A stretch of DNA of 28,349 nt, taken from the NCBI GenBank assembly GCA_964628515.1, contig CAZVNZ010000035.1, positions 1-28,349 of the forward strand. The letters run 5' to 3'. The number at the start of each line of letters is the position of its first letter. The first letter of the stretch is position 1. Of the stretch, positions 1 through 6,566 are shown piece after piece. The notes under the pieces were generated by a model that worked only from the letters and a program-made list of their open reading frames with translations, was not told where the DNA came from and did not search any database. The position numbers and the translations under genes are program-made. The DNA is from CAZVNZ01 sp964628515. GTDB taxonomy: Bacteria; Bacillota; Clostridia; Christensenellales; Christensenellaceae.

Positions 1-55
1 AAGACGTAGCCCTCTCACGGCTGAAACTGGGGTTCGATTCCCCATAGGGTCACCA
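1..55 (+). tRNA. tRNA-Glu (CTC anticodon), 5' part missing
   Basis: This is the 3' part of a tRNA cut by the window edge. The anticodon arm is TAGCC-CTCTCAC-GGCTG, giving anticodon CTC in a seven-base loop (C32, T33, C34, T35, C36). A T-arm with the standard GGTTCGATTCC loop follows, then the 3' acceptor strand TAGGGTC, discriminator A and an encoded CCA ending at 55. The CTC anticodon reads GAG, so the tRNA is glutamate, and the arm resembles the usual Bacillota tRNA-Glu. The acceptor 5' strand and D-arm lie outside the window, so pairing there is not verified. Confidence 0.9.
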
Positions 56-61
56 TATTTT

Positions 62-92
62 AAAAATCCAAACTTGTTTGTTTGGATTTTTT
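62..92 (+). terminator. Rho-independent terminator after tRNA-Glu
   Basis: The hairpin pairs AAAAATCCAAAC (62-73) with GTTTGGATTTTT (80-91) around a TTGTTT loop. The 3' arm runs directly into a T-rich tract. It lies seven bases after the tRNA CCA end and would end the tRNA transcript. Confidence 0.85.
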
Positions 93-132
93 GCTTTTAG
101 AGGGGGGTTACACAGACACCCCCAAAACCCTA

Positions 133-161
133 TTGACACCGTACTTAAAAAAGTATATACT
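133..161 (+). promoter_or_regulatory. mazEF promoter
   Basis: A perfect -35 box TTGACA (133-138) and a near-consensus -10 box TATACT (156-161) are separated by exactly 17 bases. Transcription would start near 168, just before the antitoxin ribosome site GGAGGTGG (179-186). The -10 box lies inside the symmetric repeat at 153-171, which fits autorepression by the antitoxin or toxin-antitoxin complex, as is known for mazEF operons. Confidence 0.85.
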
Positions 162-171
162 ATGTATATAC
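153..171 (+). promoter_or_regulatory. Operator-like twin palindrome over the mazEF -10 box
   Basis: Two copies of the self-complementary octamer GTATATAC (153-160 and 164-171) are separated by TAT, so the 19-bp block is an almost perfect palindrome. It covers the -10 box and the predicted transcription start. Binding by an AbrB/MazE-type dimer is inferred from position and symmetry. Confidence 0.55.
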
Positions 172-190
172 AAAAACCGGAGGTGGTAGT

Positions 191-433
191 ATGCAATCAA
201 ACATAGTAAAATGGGGAAACAGCTCGGCTGTAAGACTAACAAAAAGCATTTTACAAACAGTAAAAATGAAGGAAAACGACCCTGTTTCCATAATAGCAGA
301 AGAGGATAAAATTATAATTTCCAAACAAGAAGTCTTTAAACATAAATCCTTACAAGAAAGATTTGCAAATTTTAATGAGGAATATACCCAAGAAGAATTT
401 AACTGGGGCAAAGAAGGCAAGGAAATATGGTAA
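191..433 (+). CDS. mazE: MazE-like antitoxin (AbrB/SpoVT swapped-hairpin fold)
   Basis: An 80-residue protein that should neutralise the MazF-type RNase encoded by the next gene and repress their shared promoter. Residues 4-50 carry the MazE signature: VKWGNSSAVRLTKSIL, followed by a VSIIAEEDKIIISK strand pair typical of the AbrB/MazE DNA-binding hairpin. The acidic, aromatic C-terminal tail (about residues 55-80) matches the disordered segment that MazE proteins use to wrap the toxin. The ATG is set by a strong ribosome site GGAGGTGG just upstream. The last seven bases overlap the toxin gene, which suggests translational coupling. The length is usual for the family. Confidence 0.88.
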   Translation: MQSNIVKWGNSSAVRLTKSILQTVKMKENDPVSIIAEEDKIIISKQEVFKHKSLQERFANFNEEYTQEEFNWGKEGKEIW

Positions 434-777
434 GAGCGGAAGTTGAAAATTTAAACCAAGGTGATATTATAAGTATAAACTTAGACCCCACCAAAGGACA
501 CGAGCAAGCAGGCACTAGACCGGCTTTAGTTATTAGCAACAATTACTTTAACAAAAAATGTAAAATGGCGATTGTTTGCCCCATAACCTCAAAAACAAAA
601 CCTTTCCCCCTACATATTAAAATAGAAGGTGAGTACAACACAAAAGGCTATATACTCTGCCAACATTTAAAATCTATTGATGTAAATGCAAGGGAATGTT
701 ATTTTGTGGAAAGAATAAAAACAGATTTACTAAACGAGGTAATAGATTGCGTTTACGGCGCAATAGAAGTTAGCTAA
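427..777 (+). CDS. mazF: MazF/PemK-family endoribonuclease toxin
   Basis: A 116-residue member of the PemK/MazF family, whose toxins cut mRNA or other RNA at short sequences when free of antitoxin. Visible hallmarks are the N-terminal QGDIISINLDPTKGHEQAGTRPALVISNN block (about residues 11-38), containing the family's conserved Asp-Pro, Gly-His-Glu and Arg-Pro-Ala residues, the VCPITS strand (about 50-55), and a C-terminal SIDVNARE...VERIK block. It overlaps the antitoxin gene by seven bases. The length is typical of active MazF, and no truncation is seen. The cleavage sequence cannot be read from the protein. Confidence 0.92.
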   Translation: MVRAEVENLNQGDIISINLDPTKGHEQAGTRPALVISNNYFNKKCKMAIVCPITSKTKPFPLHIKIEGEYNTKGYILCQHLKSIDVNARECYFVERIKTDLLNEVIDCVYGAIEVS

Positions 778-792
778 TTTACCACGTATACT

Positions 793-826
793 AAGGAGCC
801 TAACTAAAGGCTCCTTTAATAGTTTT
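793..826 (+). terminator. Terminator after mazF
   Basis: An 8-bp stem AAGGAGCC (793-800) / GGCTCCTT (809-816) encloses an eight-base loop. It is followed by TTAATAGTTTT, an imperfect T tract. It sits 15 bases after the mazF stop. Confidence 0.65.
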
Positions 827-851
827 ACAAACATAAAGCCACACACACACC

Positions 852-1094
852 CTACCCCCTCTCACACTCAATCAAATAGCATAAAATACGGGAAATATCC
901 TCTTCTCCGTCAAACTTAACCACCATTTTATCCCACTTTGGCATAGTTTTGCAATTAAGTAAAGACTGCATAAAATCCCTTTGTTGTGCAAAATCGTATG
1001 CCTTACCGTCAGGGGTAATTAAGGTAAGATTGCAGCTGCATAAATCTAAAGTAGAAAATAAATCGGTATAATTGGATATATTGTGAATTGTCAT
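852..1094 (-). CDS. Small hypothetical protein
   Basis: An 80-residue protein that I do not recognise. A consensus AGGAGG ribosome site lies nine bases before its ATG on the minus strand, which argues that it is translated. It is soluble, with no membrane segment or signal peptide. It has two cysteines close together (LDLCSCNL), a beta-hairpin-like ITPDGKAYDF, and an acidic, aliphatic C-terminal half ending LIECERG. It is divergently arranged from the AraC-type regulator gene about 150 bases away, so it may be a target of that regulator. That is inference from position only. Confidence 0.6.
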   Translation of the reverse strand: MTIHNISNYTDLFSTLDLCSCNLTLITPDGKAYDFAQQRDFMQSLLNCKTMPKWDKMVVKFDGEEDISRILCYLIECERG

Positions 1095-1108
1095 GAGTTA
1101 AAACCTCC

Positions 1109-1137
1109 TTGCATAATTTAATTGTTTTCTGTATAAT
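1109..1137 (+). promoter_or_regulatory. Candidate promoter of the AraC-family gene
   Basis: TTGCAT (1109-1114) and a perfect TATAAT (1132-1137) are 17 bases apart, about 110 bases before the AraC-family start. The -35 box matches consensus at only three positions and overlaps the ribosome site of the divergent small gene. If both are real, the two genes would interfere with each other. Confidence 0.4.
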
Positions 1138-1245
1138 ATAAATATATAGAAAATATTGAACACAAACAGGGTATATAAAGTCAAAAAGTATAAAAATAAA
1201 GACACAAGCAGTATATAACAAGGCAAAAGCTAAAGCAGGCAAAAA

Positions 1246-2148
1246 ATGACACATAATTTGCAACTAAAAGAAATAGTAACGGACAAAACACTAAGAGAGC
1301 TTACCCAAAGAGGCACTCTGTTCTTCCCCATAGAAATGTACTGCAACGATATTTCTTTGTTTGTTACAAGAAATGTGCCATGGCATTGGCACGAAGAATG
1401 CGAGCTTGTCTTTGTTAAAAAAGGGGAAATACTCCTAATAAGCAACGGCAAAAAAACTCCCATGCAAGAGGGGGCAGGTGCTTTTATCAATAGCAATCAA
1501 CTACACAGCATGCAACCCGTTAAAAATAAAAAAAGCGAAACCATAAATATTGTTTTTAACAAAGAGGTTATTGCAGGCGCTCCTCAAAGCATTTTTGACA
1601 CAAAATACGTTATGCCTCTAACCGCAAACAGCAATATTTCAACAGTAGATTTTGCCCCCCACATTCCGTGGCAAAACAGTGTGCTAAAAGGGATTAAACG
1701 GGCATTTTCCGTGTATGAAAAATCCTCCTTCGGTTACGAAATGCACATACGCAGCTACCTTTCGGAAATTTGGCTTAATATCTGGGAAAACTCGGAAGGG
1801 GTAAATTTTTCCACGCCAAATCCGGAAATTAAAAAACTTCTAACCTACATTCAAACTAACTATATGCACAATATTTCTTTGGGTGATATTGCAAAAAGTA
1901 CAGGCATATGCCAAAGAACATGTTGCAGATGGTTTAATACCACACTAAGAATGACGCCCTTTCAATATCTAACGGAATACAGGGTTAAAATGGCTGCCAC
2001 AATGCTGACTACTACCACAAACACAATTACAGATATTTGCTTTGCCGTGGGCTTTAACGACACAAGCTATTTTACAAAGGTGTTTAGCAAAATAACAGGG
2101 CAAACACCAAAAAATTTTAGAAAAACAAAAAGTATGGATAAGGATTAA
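1246..2148 (+). CDS. AraC-family transcriptional regulator with N-terminal cupin domain
   Basis: A 300-residue cytoplasmic DNA-binding regulator. The N-terminal half (about residues 15-125) is a cupin/AraC ligand domain: the WHWHEECELVFVKKGEILL block is the classic opening of such folds, followed by GAGAFINSNQLHSM. The C-terminal 100 residues form the AraC double helix-turn-helix: MHNISLGDIAKSTGICQRTCCRWF for the first, and ITDICFAVGFNDTSYFTKVFSKITGQTPKNFR for the second, which contains the family signature. The ligand is unknown; related cupin-AraC proteins often sense sugars. The ribosome site is weak. Orphan position beside a small divergent gene gives no pathway clue. Confidence 0.9.
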   Translation: MTHNLQLKEIVTDKTLRELTQRGTLFFPIEMYCNDISLFVTRNVPWHWHEECELVFVKKGEILLISNGKKTPMQEGAGAFINSNQLHSMQPVKNKKSETINIVFNKEVIAGAPQSIFDTKYVMPLTANSNISTVDFAPHIPWQNSVLKGIKRAFSVYEKSSFGYEMHIRSYLSEIWLNIWENSEGVNFSTPNPEIKKLLTYIQTNYMHNISLGDIAKSTGICQRTCCRWFNTTLRMTPFQYLTEYRVKMAATMLTTTTNTITDICFAVGFNDTSYFTKVFSKITGQTPKNFRKTKSMDKD

Positions 2149-2273
2149 TCATCACCAAGAAAAAAATCGTTTTGGCACTTTTTACATATAATGTAACATT
2201 TATCTCACATTTGTGATTTTATTTTTTATGAGACATTTACGCAACAATATAAACATAAAAGTTTTTGCAATAA
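2149..2273. promoter_or_regulatory. Intergenic region with two short perfect dyads
   Basis: Between the AraC-family stop and the next promoter there are two compact palindromes: TTACAT-ATA-ATGTAA (2182-2196) and TCACATTTGTGA (2205-2216). Neither is followed by a T tract that would make it a clear terminator. They could be protein-binding sites for the downstream regulator gene or for the AraC protein; this is speculative. Confidence 0.3.
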
Positions 2274-2302
2274 TTGACACATAAACCCATTTATTCTATT
2301 AT
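2274..2302 (+). promoter_or_regulatory. Promoter of the LytTR response regulator gene
   Basis: Perfect TTGACA (2274-2279) and TATTAT (2297-2302, five of six) are separated by exactly 17 bases. Predicted transcription start is near 2309, giving a 5' leader of about 75 bases to the ATG at 2384. Confidence 0.75.
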
Positions 2303-2320
2303 TACAGTATATCAAATTTA

Positions 2321-2349
2321 AACGTTAAAAAAAGATGATAAACGTTGAA
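2321..2349 (+). promoter_or_regulatory. Pair of LytTR-box-like direct repeats
   Basis: AACGTTAAA (2321-2329) and AACGTTGAA (2341-2349) form a direct repeat with starts 20 bases apart. Each matches the published LytTR-domain site, [TA][AC][CA]GTTN[AG][TG] in direct repeats, at eight of nine positions. The usual spacer is 12-13 bases and here it is 11. They lie just after the predicted transcription start of a gene encoding a LytTR regulator, so negative autoregulation is plausible. Confidence 0.45.
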
Positions 2350-2383
2350 AAACGGGTATGTTATTTATGATAAAATTATTTGT

Positions 2384-3112
2384 ATGGTGAATGAAAACTC
2401 AAAATTATTAATAGCAATTTGCGACGATAATAAGCAGGAGCAAAATGTTACATTTAGTTTGATAAGTAGCTATTTAACGGAAAAAAAGATATGTTTTGGC
2501 ATAAAAGTATTTATTAGCGGAGAGGATTTAATTACGGCATTAAAAACACAAACTTTCGATATTTGCTTTCTTGATGTGTTAATGCAAGACAAAAACGGTA
2601 TAGAAACTGCATATGCAATTAGGCAATTTAATAAGGATATTGCTATAATATTTTCCACAAAAAGCACCAAGTACGCAGTACAAAGTTACGATGTAAACGC
2701 TCAATACTACATCGTTAAACCTGTAACTATGCAGGAGATAGAAAAAGCTTTTTTAAAATGCGAGGATATTTTATACAATTCCTATAAATTTATAGAGGTA
2801 ATATGCAGGCACGAGAATATTAAAATATACGTTAAAAATATTATTTATGCGGAAGTTTTCGGAAATCAGATTGTTATACACACACAAAACGGAAGCTTCG
2901 AAACTTATATGTCTTTAGATTCTCTTGTAACAAATGCCGGTGGTATGCTACTTAGATGCCACAGAAGCTATGCCGTTAATTTAGAGCAGGTTAAAAAGGT
3001 GGTAGGGAGAGACTTTATTTTGCGAAACAGCACAACGGTACCAATACGAACAAATGGCAGGGCAGAGGTTATACATACGTATAATCGTTACTTAACGGAA
3101 AAAGCACGCTAA
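2384..3112 (+). CDS. LytTR-family response regulator (LytR/AgrA type), orphan
   Basis: A two-component regulator with a receiver domain followed by a LytTR DNA-binding domain. Counting from this ATG, residues 8-16 are LIAICDDNK with the acidic pocket, the phospho-acceptor is Asp64 in CFLDVLMQDKNG, the switch serine lies in IIFSTKS, and the conserved Lys-Pro is in YIVKPV. The LytTR domain (about 135-240) contains the YAEVFGNQIVIHT and LLRCHRSYAVNLEQV signatures. An in-frame TTG at 2345 would add 13 residues. I prefer ATG 2384 because families of this type begin a few residues before the CDD motif and because the TTG sits inside the LytTR-box repeat; neither start has a good ribosome site. No histidine kinase is adjacent, so its partner is unknown. 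Confidence 0.88.
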   Translation: MVNENSKLLIAICDDNKQEQNVTFSLISSYLTEKKICFGIKVFISGEDLITALKTQTFDICFLDVLMQDKNGIETAYAIRQFNKDIAIIFSTKSTKYAVQSYDVNAQYYIVKPVTMQEIEKAFLKCEDILYNSYKFIEVICRHENIKIYVKNIIYAEVFGNQIVIHTQNGSFETYMSLDSLVTNAGGMLLRCHRSYAVNLEQVKKVVGRDFILRNSTTVPIRTNGRAEVIHTYNRYLTEKAR

Positions 3113-3622
3113 TCGTAGTAATGCAAATTGCGCAAAAAAAAATATTTAACAAAATTAACATTAATACCGTAGTAAATATATTTTGGTATAATATATAATA
3201 TTGCAAAAAAATACCCGGTAAAAGTTAAGTATTCTCGATGTTGAATTTTTAAAAAAAACTGCCAAAAAATAAATTAAAAAAAGCAAAATAAGTAATAATT
3301 TATTTTTGTAATAATTGCGCATAACAAAAAATATTATCCTTGGGAAAAACTACCGTAAGTAGCACAGCAAAGGACAATTTAATACATTTGCATCAAAAAC
3401 TATGTAAATATTTTGTAATTTTGTAGGAAGTTTTTACAAAATAAGTAACAAATAGTACAATTTATACCACGATTTTACAATAAAATATCCATAGGAAAAC
3501 ATATGCTATTAATATATAATTCTTAGGAGTTCTTATCGTTATTTTCGTATAACAATTTTTTAGAACAATATTTCAAAATTGCACTATATACATTTTTATT
3601 ATATATGAAAGAGGTATTAATT
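3113..3622. other. Very AT-rich 0.5-kb intergenic region
   Basis: No open reading frame with a ribosome site and no riboswitch that I can recognise are present; I looked for SAM and cobalamin classes because of the methyltransferase downstream. Visible items are isolated -10-like TATAAT boxes at 3187-3192 and 3515-3520 without good -35 partners, and a 10-bp inverted repeat TATTTTGTAA (3409-3418) / TTACAAAATA (3434-3443) with a 15-base loop. A promoter for the downstream methyltransferase pair must lie here, but I cannot place it firmly. Confidence 0.5.
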
Positions 3623-4522
3623 ATGGGAAAACAAAAAATCACCGATGTATTAAAAACAGGCAAAATCTTAGTGTCTGACGGCGCATGGGGTACCTTTCTG
3701 TTCGCAAAAGGCTTAAAGCCGGGCGAATGTCCGGACTCTTGGTCGGTAGACAGGTTTGACGACGTTGTTGATATTGCTCAAAGCTATATTGATGCAGGCT
3801 CAGACATGGTAGAGGCAAACAGCTTTGGCGGAACATCTTTTAAACTGGAGCATTTCGGTCTTGATGATAAAGTTGCGCAAATTAACGAATGTGCGGCTAA
3901 AGCATCCAGAAAAGCGGCAGGGGATAAATATGTTATAGCCTCCATAGGACCTACCGGAAAAATGTTAATTACCGGTGAAGTTACAGAAAAAGAACTCTAC
4001 GATGCCTTCAAAGAGCAAGCTATTGCTTTAGAAAAAGGCGGAGCGGATGCAGTTTGCATCGAAACTATGAGCGATAAAGACGAGGCTTGCATTGCAATTA
4101 AGGCTGTTAAAGAAAACACTGGTCTTGAAGTTATATGCACTTTCTCTTTTGAAAAAACCAAACAGGACACTTACAGAACAATGATGGGCTTAGCACCCGT
4201 TGCGGCATCTAAAGCGGCACTCGAGGCAGGAGCTGATATTATTGGTACTAACTGCGGAAACGGTATAGACAGAATGACGGAAATAGTTGCCGAAATCAGC
4301 AAAGAACTACCCGACGCATTTATACTCGTACACGCAAACGCAGGACTTCCTGTAAATGTAGACGGCGTAGACTCTTTCCCGGATACTCCGGAGATGATGG
4401 CAGCTGCAACACCGGCTCTAATAGATGCCGGATGCAATATAATTGGCGGATGCTGTGGTACAACACCGGCACACATTTCTGCAATAAAAGCGGTTGTAGA
4501 TGCACGTAACGCATCACTATAA
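3623..4522 (+). CDS. Homocysteine S-methyltransferase domain protein (MetH N-terminal type)
   Basis: A stand-alone (beta/alpha)8 homocysteine-binding methyltransferase of about 299 residues, equivalent to the first module of cobalamin-dependent MetH. It should activate homocysteine thiolate on zinc and accept a methyl group. Zinc ligands are visible as Cys211 in GTNCGNG and Cys277-Cys278 in GGCCGTTPAH, spaced as in MetH. The N-terminal LVSDGAWGTFLFAKG and DMVEANSFGGTSFKL blocks are also family signatures. I chose ATG 3623 because AGAGGT (3610-3615) lies seven to eight bases ahead of it; an upstream ATG at 3605 overlaps that site. The gene is followed after 13 bases by a MetE/UROD-like gene. 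It has no folate or cobalamin domain of its own, so a separate corrinoid protein must supply the methyl group, possibly the AcsC/AcsD protein encoded downstream. Confidence 0.85.
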   Translation: MGKQKITDVLKTGKILVSDGAWGTFLFAKGLKPGECPDSWSVDRFDDVVDIAQSYIDAGSDMVEANSFGGTSFKLEHFGLDDKVAQINECAAKASRKAAGDKYVIASIGPTGKMLITGEVTEKELYDAFKEQAIALEKGGADAVCIETMSDKDEACIAIKAVKENTGLEVICTFSFEKTKQDTYRTMMGLAPVAASKAALEAGADIIGTNCGNGIDRMTEIVAEISKELPDAFILVHANAGLPVNVDGVDSFPDTPEMMAAATPALIDAGCNIIGGCCGTTPAHISAIKAVVDARNASL

Positions 4523-4535
4523 GGGAGGATAATAT

Positions 4536-5600
4536 ATGAAACCAAAATTTTTAGGAACAGCCATAGGCTCAATGCCTTACGAAAACATACCCTATGCCAT
4601 AGAGGTATCTCTACGTGATTTAGACGCACCCATTTGGCCACAACTGCCTAAATTAGGCTTAAAAGAGCAAATGGAAGTACAATACAGTGAGGGTATGCCT
4701 TGCGTAGTTTACGATTACGAAAAAAGCAGAATGTATTTTGATACAACTCAAGATTATTCCGATTCTTTTGCAGAATTTTACGAAAACTACATGATGGCAA
4801 TGGATCCTGACGAAGGCAACGGAGATTGCTCCTCAATGGCAATTTCAGAAGAGTTTTCAAAAGGCATATATGCCCTTGAAAGAGAGCTTGTAAAAAGAGG
4901 CGGAGCTAAACTTCCTTGGTTAAAGGTACAAGTAACAGGCCCTTGCAGTTTTGCTCTTACAGTTGTAGACGAAACTAAAAGAGCAATTTACTACAACGAA
5001 GAATTCAGAGATATGATTGTAAAAGCCATCGCTATGAAATGCCGTTGGCAGATACAAATGTTTAAGAAATACGCAGAAAACATTATATGCTTTATAGACG
5101 AGCCTATTTTATCCGCATTTGGCAGCTCCACATACGTATCCGTAAAAAGAGAGGACGTTGTGGAAATTCTAAAAGAGGTTATAGAGGCAGTACATATGGA
5201 CGGCGCATATGCAGGTATTCACTGTTGCGGTAACACAGAGTGGAGCATTCTTACAGATGCAGGCATAGATATGGTAAACTTTGATGCTTTTGCATTTGCT
5301 CATACAGTAGCAATGTACACAAAAGATATTAAAGCTCATTTAGAAAGAGAAGGCATGCTTGCTTGGGGTGTTGTACCCACATCCAGCGAAGTGCTAGACC
5401 AAACATTAGATTCTTTGGAAGCCATTTTGGAAAAAGGTATGGATGATTTAGCTGCAACAGGCATAGATAAAAAACTTATTTTAGAGCAAGCTCTAATTAC
5501 ACCCAGCTGTGGTACAGGCTCACTTTCCGACGAAGAGGCAGACAAAGCTTTTGGTTTTGTAAGGTCGCTATCGGATAAAATGAAGGCTAAATACTTCTAA
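4536..5600 (+). CDS. MetE/UROD-superfamily methyltransferase, core methionine synthase-like
   Basis: A 354-residue protein of the superfamily that joins the MetE C-terminal domain, uroporphyrinogen decarboxylase and corrinoid methyltransferases. It opens with LGTAIGSMPY, like short MetE homologues. It then shows FIDEPILSAFGSS, a zinc-type His229-Cys230-Cys231 (HCCGN) and Cys325 in PSCGTGSLS. Order and spacing resemble the His-x-Cys...Cys zinc site of MetE, though the position of the MetE zinc-ligand glutamate appears to be NFDAF here. Core-MetE proteins of anaerobes are known to methylate homocysteine from corrinoid rather than folate donors. A ribosome site AGGGAGG precedes the ATG. It is probably co-transcribed with the homocysteine methyltransferase. 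A UROD-like corrinoid methyltransferase of another substrate remains possible. Confidence 0.75.
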   Translation: MKPKFLGTAIGSMPYENIPYAIEVSLRDLDAPIWPQLPKLGLKEQMEVQYSEGMPCVVYDYEKSRMYFDTTQDYSDSFAEFYENYMMAMDPDEGNGDCSSMAISEEFSKGIYALERELVKRGGAKLPWLKVQVTGPCSFALTVVDETKRAIYYNEEFRDMIVKAIAMKCRWQIQMFKKYAENIICFIDEPILSAFGSSTYVSVKREDVVEILKEVIEAVHMDGAYAGIHCCGNTEWSILTDAGIDMVNFDAFAFAHTVAMYTKDIKAHLEREGMLAWGVVPTSSEVLDQTLDSLEAILEKGMDDLAATGIDKKLILEQALITPSCGTGSLSDEEADKAFGFVRSLSDKMKAKYF

Positions 5601-5676
5601 ACAATAGCCTGCATACTCACAGTTTTATGTGTAGGTATGTGTGTAAATGTTAAAAAAGTAACAAACATTAATAATT

Positions 5677-5712
5677 TGTACTGTTGCAAGTAAAATTGCA
5701 ACAGTACATAAT
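5677..5712 (+). promoter_or_regulatory. CODH/ACS operon promoter embedded in a 13-bp dyad
   Basis: TTGCAA (5684-5689) and CATAAT (5707-5712, five of six) are 17 bases apart and form the best promoter ahead of the operon; TATACT at 5712-5717 is an alternative -10. A perfect 13-bp inverted repeat, TGTACTGTTGCAA (5677-5689) / TTGCAACAGTACA (5696-5708), spans from the -35 box to the edge of the -10 box. It could be an operator, or a terminator-like hairpin for the upstream gene pair, but no clean T tract follows. Confidence 0.55.
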
Positions 5713-5737
5713 ATACTTTTGCAAGAAGCAAAGGTGT

Positions 5738-5768
5738 TCCGAATATAACGAAAATAAATAAATTCGGA
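5738..5768 (+). promoter_or_regulatory. Leader inverted repeat before the CODH/ACS operon
   Basis: TCCGAAT (5738-5744) pairs with ATTCGGA (5762-5768) across a 17-base loop in the predicted leader of the operon. It ends 14 bases before the AAAGGG ribosome site of the first gene. A role in mRNA stability or control is possible but unproven. Confidence 0.3.
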
Positions 5769-5795
5769 TTATATAATTAACAAGAAAGGGAAAAA

Positions 5796-6566
5796 ATGAA
5801 AATAGCAATTTCCGGAAAAGGTGGCGTTGGTAAATCTACCATAGCCGGCATACTTTGTGTAATGCTTGCAAAACAAGGAGGCAGAGTGCTTGCACTCGAT
5901 GCAGACCCTGATGCAAACCTTGCAGCGTCCTTAGGCATAACTAAGGAGGAACAGGATAAAATTATTTCCATTTCCAAACAAATAGAATTAATAGAAGAGC
6001 GTACAGGTGCAAAGGTGGGGCAATACGGACAAGTGTTTAAATTAAATCCCGATGTTGCCGATGTTGCAGATAATTATGCGTACACCAAAAATGGTGTTGC
6101 GCTTTTAGTGCTTGGTGCAATAAAAGCAGGGGGCAGCGGTTGTGCTTGCCCGGAAAGCTCGTTTGCCAAAGCCCTTGTAACAGATTTGGTACTGTACAAA
6201 AACGATACATTAATTATGGATATGGAAGCGGGAATAGAACACTTAGGCAGAGGCACATCCTCGGGTGTGGACGTTATGCTTGTGGTTGTAGAGCCGGGGC
6301 AACGTTCTATTGACTGCGCAAACACCATTTATAAAATGGCAAAGGAAATAGGCATAAAAAAAGTTAAGTTTGTGGCAAACGAAATTACGGACAAAAAGGA
6401 CGAGGATTTTGTAAAAACCGCACTTAAAGATAAAGATGTAATTGCCTATATACCTTACTCCGACGTTATTAAAAATGCGGACAGAGACGGCGTTTGCGTT
6501 GCAGATTGCTTAGAGGGAGAGCTTAAAGAAAAATTTGTAAAGCTCTTAGAGGAGGTTACCAGATGA
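5796..6566 (+). CDS. cooC: CooC-type nickel-insertion ATPase for CODH
   Basis: A 256-residue P-loop ATPase of the MinD/NifH-like CooC group, which load nickel into the active centre of carbon monoxide dehydrogenase. A deviant Walker A GKGGVGKST lies at residues 7-15. Switch I is LDADPDANLA, and a DMEAGIEHLGRG segment corresponds to switch II. The CooC metal-binding Cys-x-Cys is seen as Cys116-Ala-Cys118 in GSGCACPES, in the same place as the nickel/zinc-binding pair of characterised CooC1. It is the first gene of the operon, with an AAAGGG ribosome site, and it overlaps the next gene by four bases (ATGA), so the two are probably translationally coupled. Length is usual for the family. Confidence 0.92.
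   Translation: MKIAISGKGGVGKSTIAGILCVMLAKQGGRVLALDADPDANLAASLGITKEEQDKIISISKQIELIEERTGAKVGQYGQVFKLNPDVADVADNYAYTKNGVALLVLGAIKAGGSGCACPESSFAKALVTDLVLYKNDTLIMDMEAGIEHLGRGTSSGVDVMLVVVEPGQRSIDCANTIYKMAKEIGIKKVKFVANEITDKKDEDFVKTALKDKDVIAYIPYSDVIKNADRDGVCVADCLEGELKEKFVKLLEEVTR

Noticed and set aside
3221..3229. Single perfect match to the LytTR consensus (AAAGTTAAG)
   Set aside because: The consensus is short and degenerate and the DNA is AT-rich. No second copy lies at the required spacing, so it is most likely chance.
3113..3622. Possible SAM or cobalamin riboswitch before the methyltransferase pair
   Set aside because: Neither the S-box core nor the B12-box was seen; the region is AT-rich with only one weak inverted repeat.
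4171..4641. 156-codon minus-strand frame opposite the methyltransferase pair
   Set aside because: It overlaps two strong genes on the plus strand, has no ribosome site and resembles no family.
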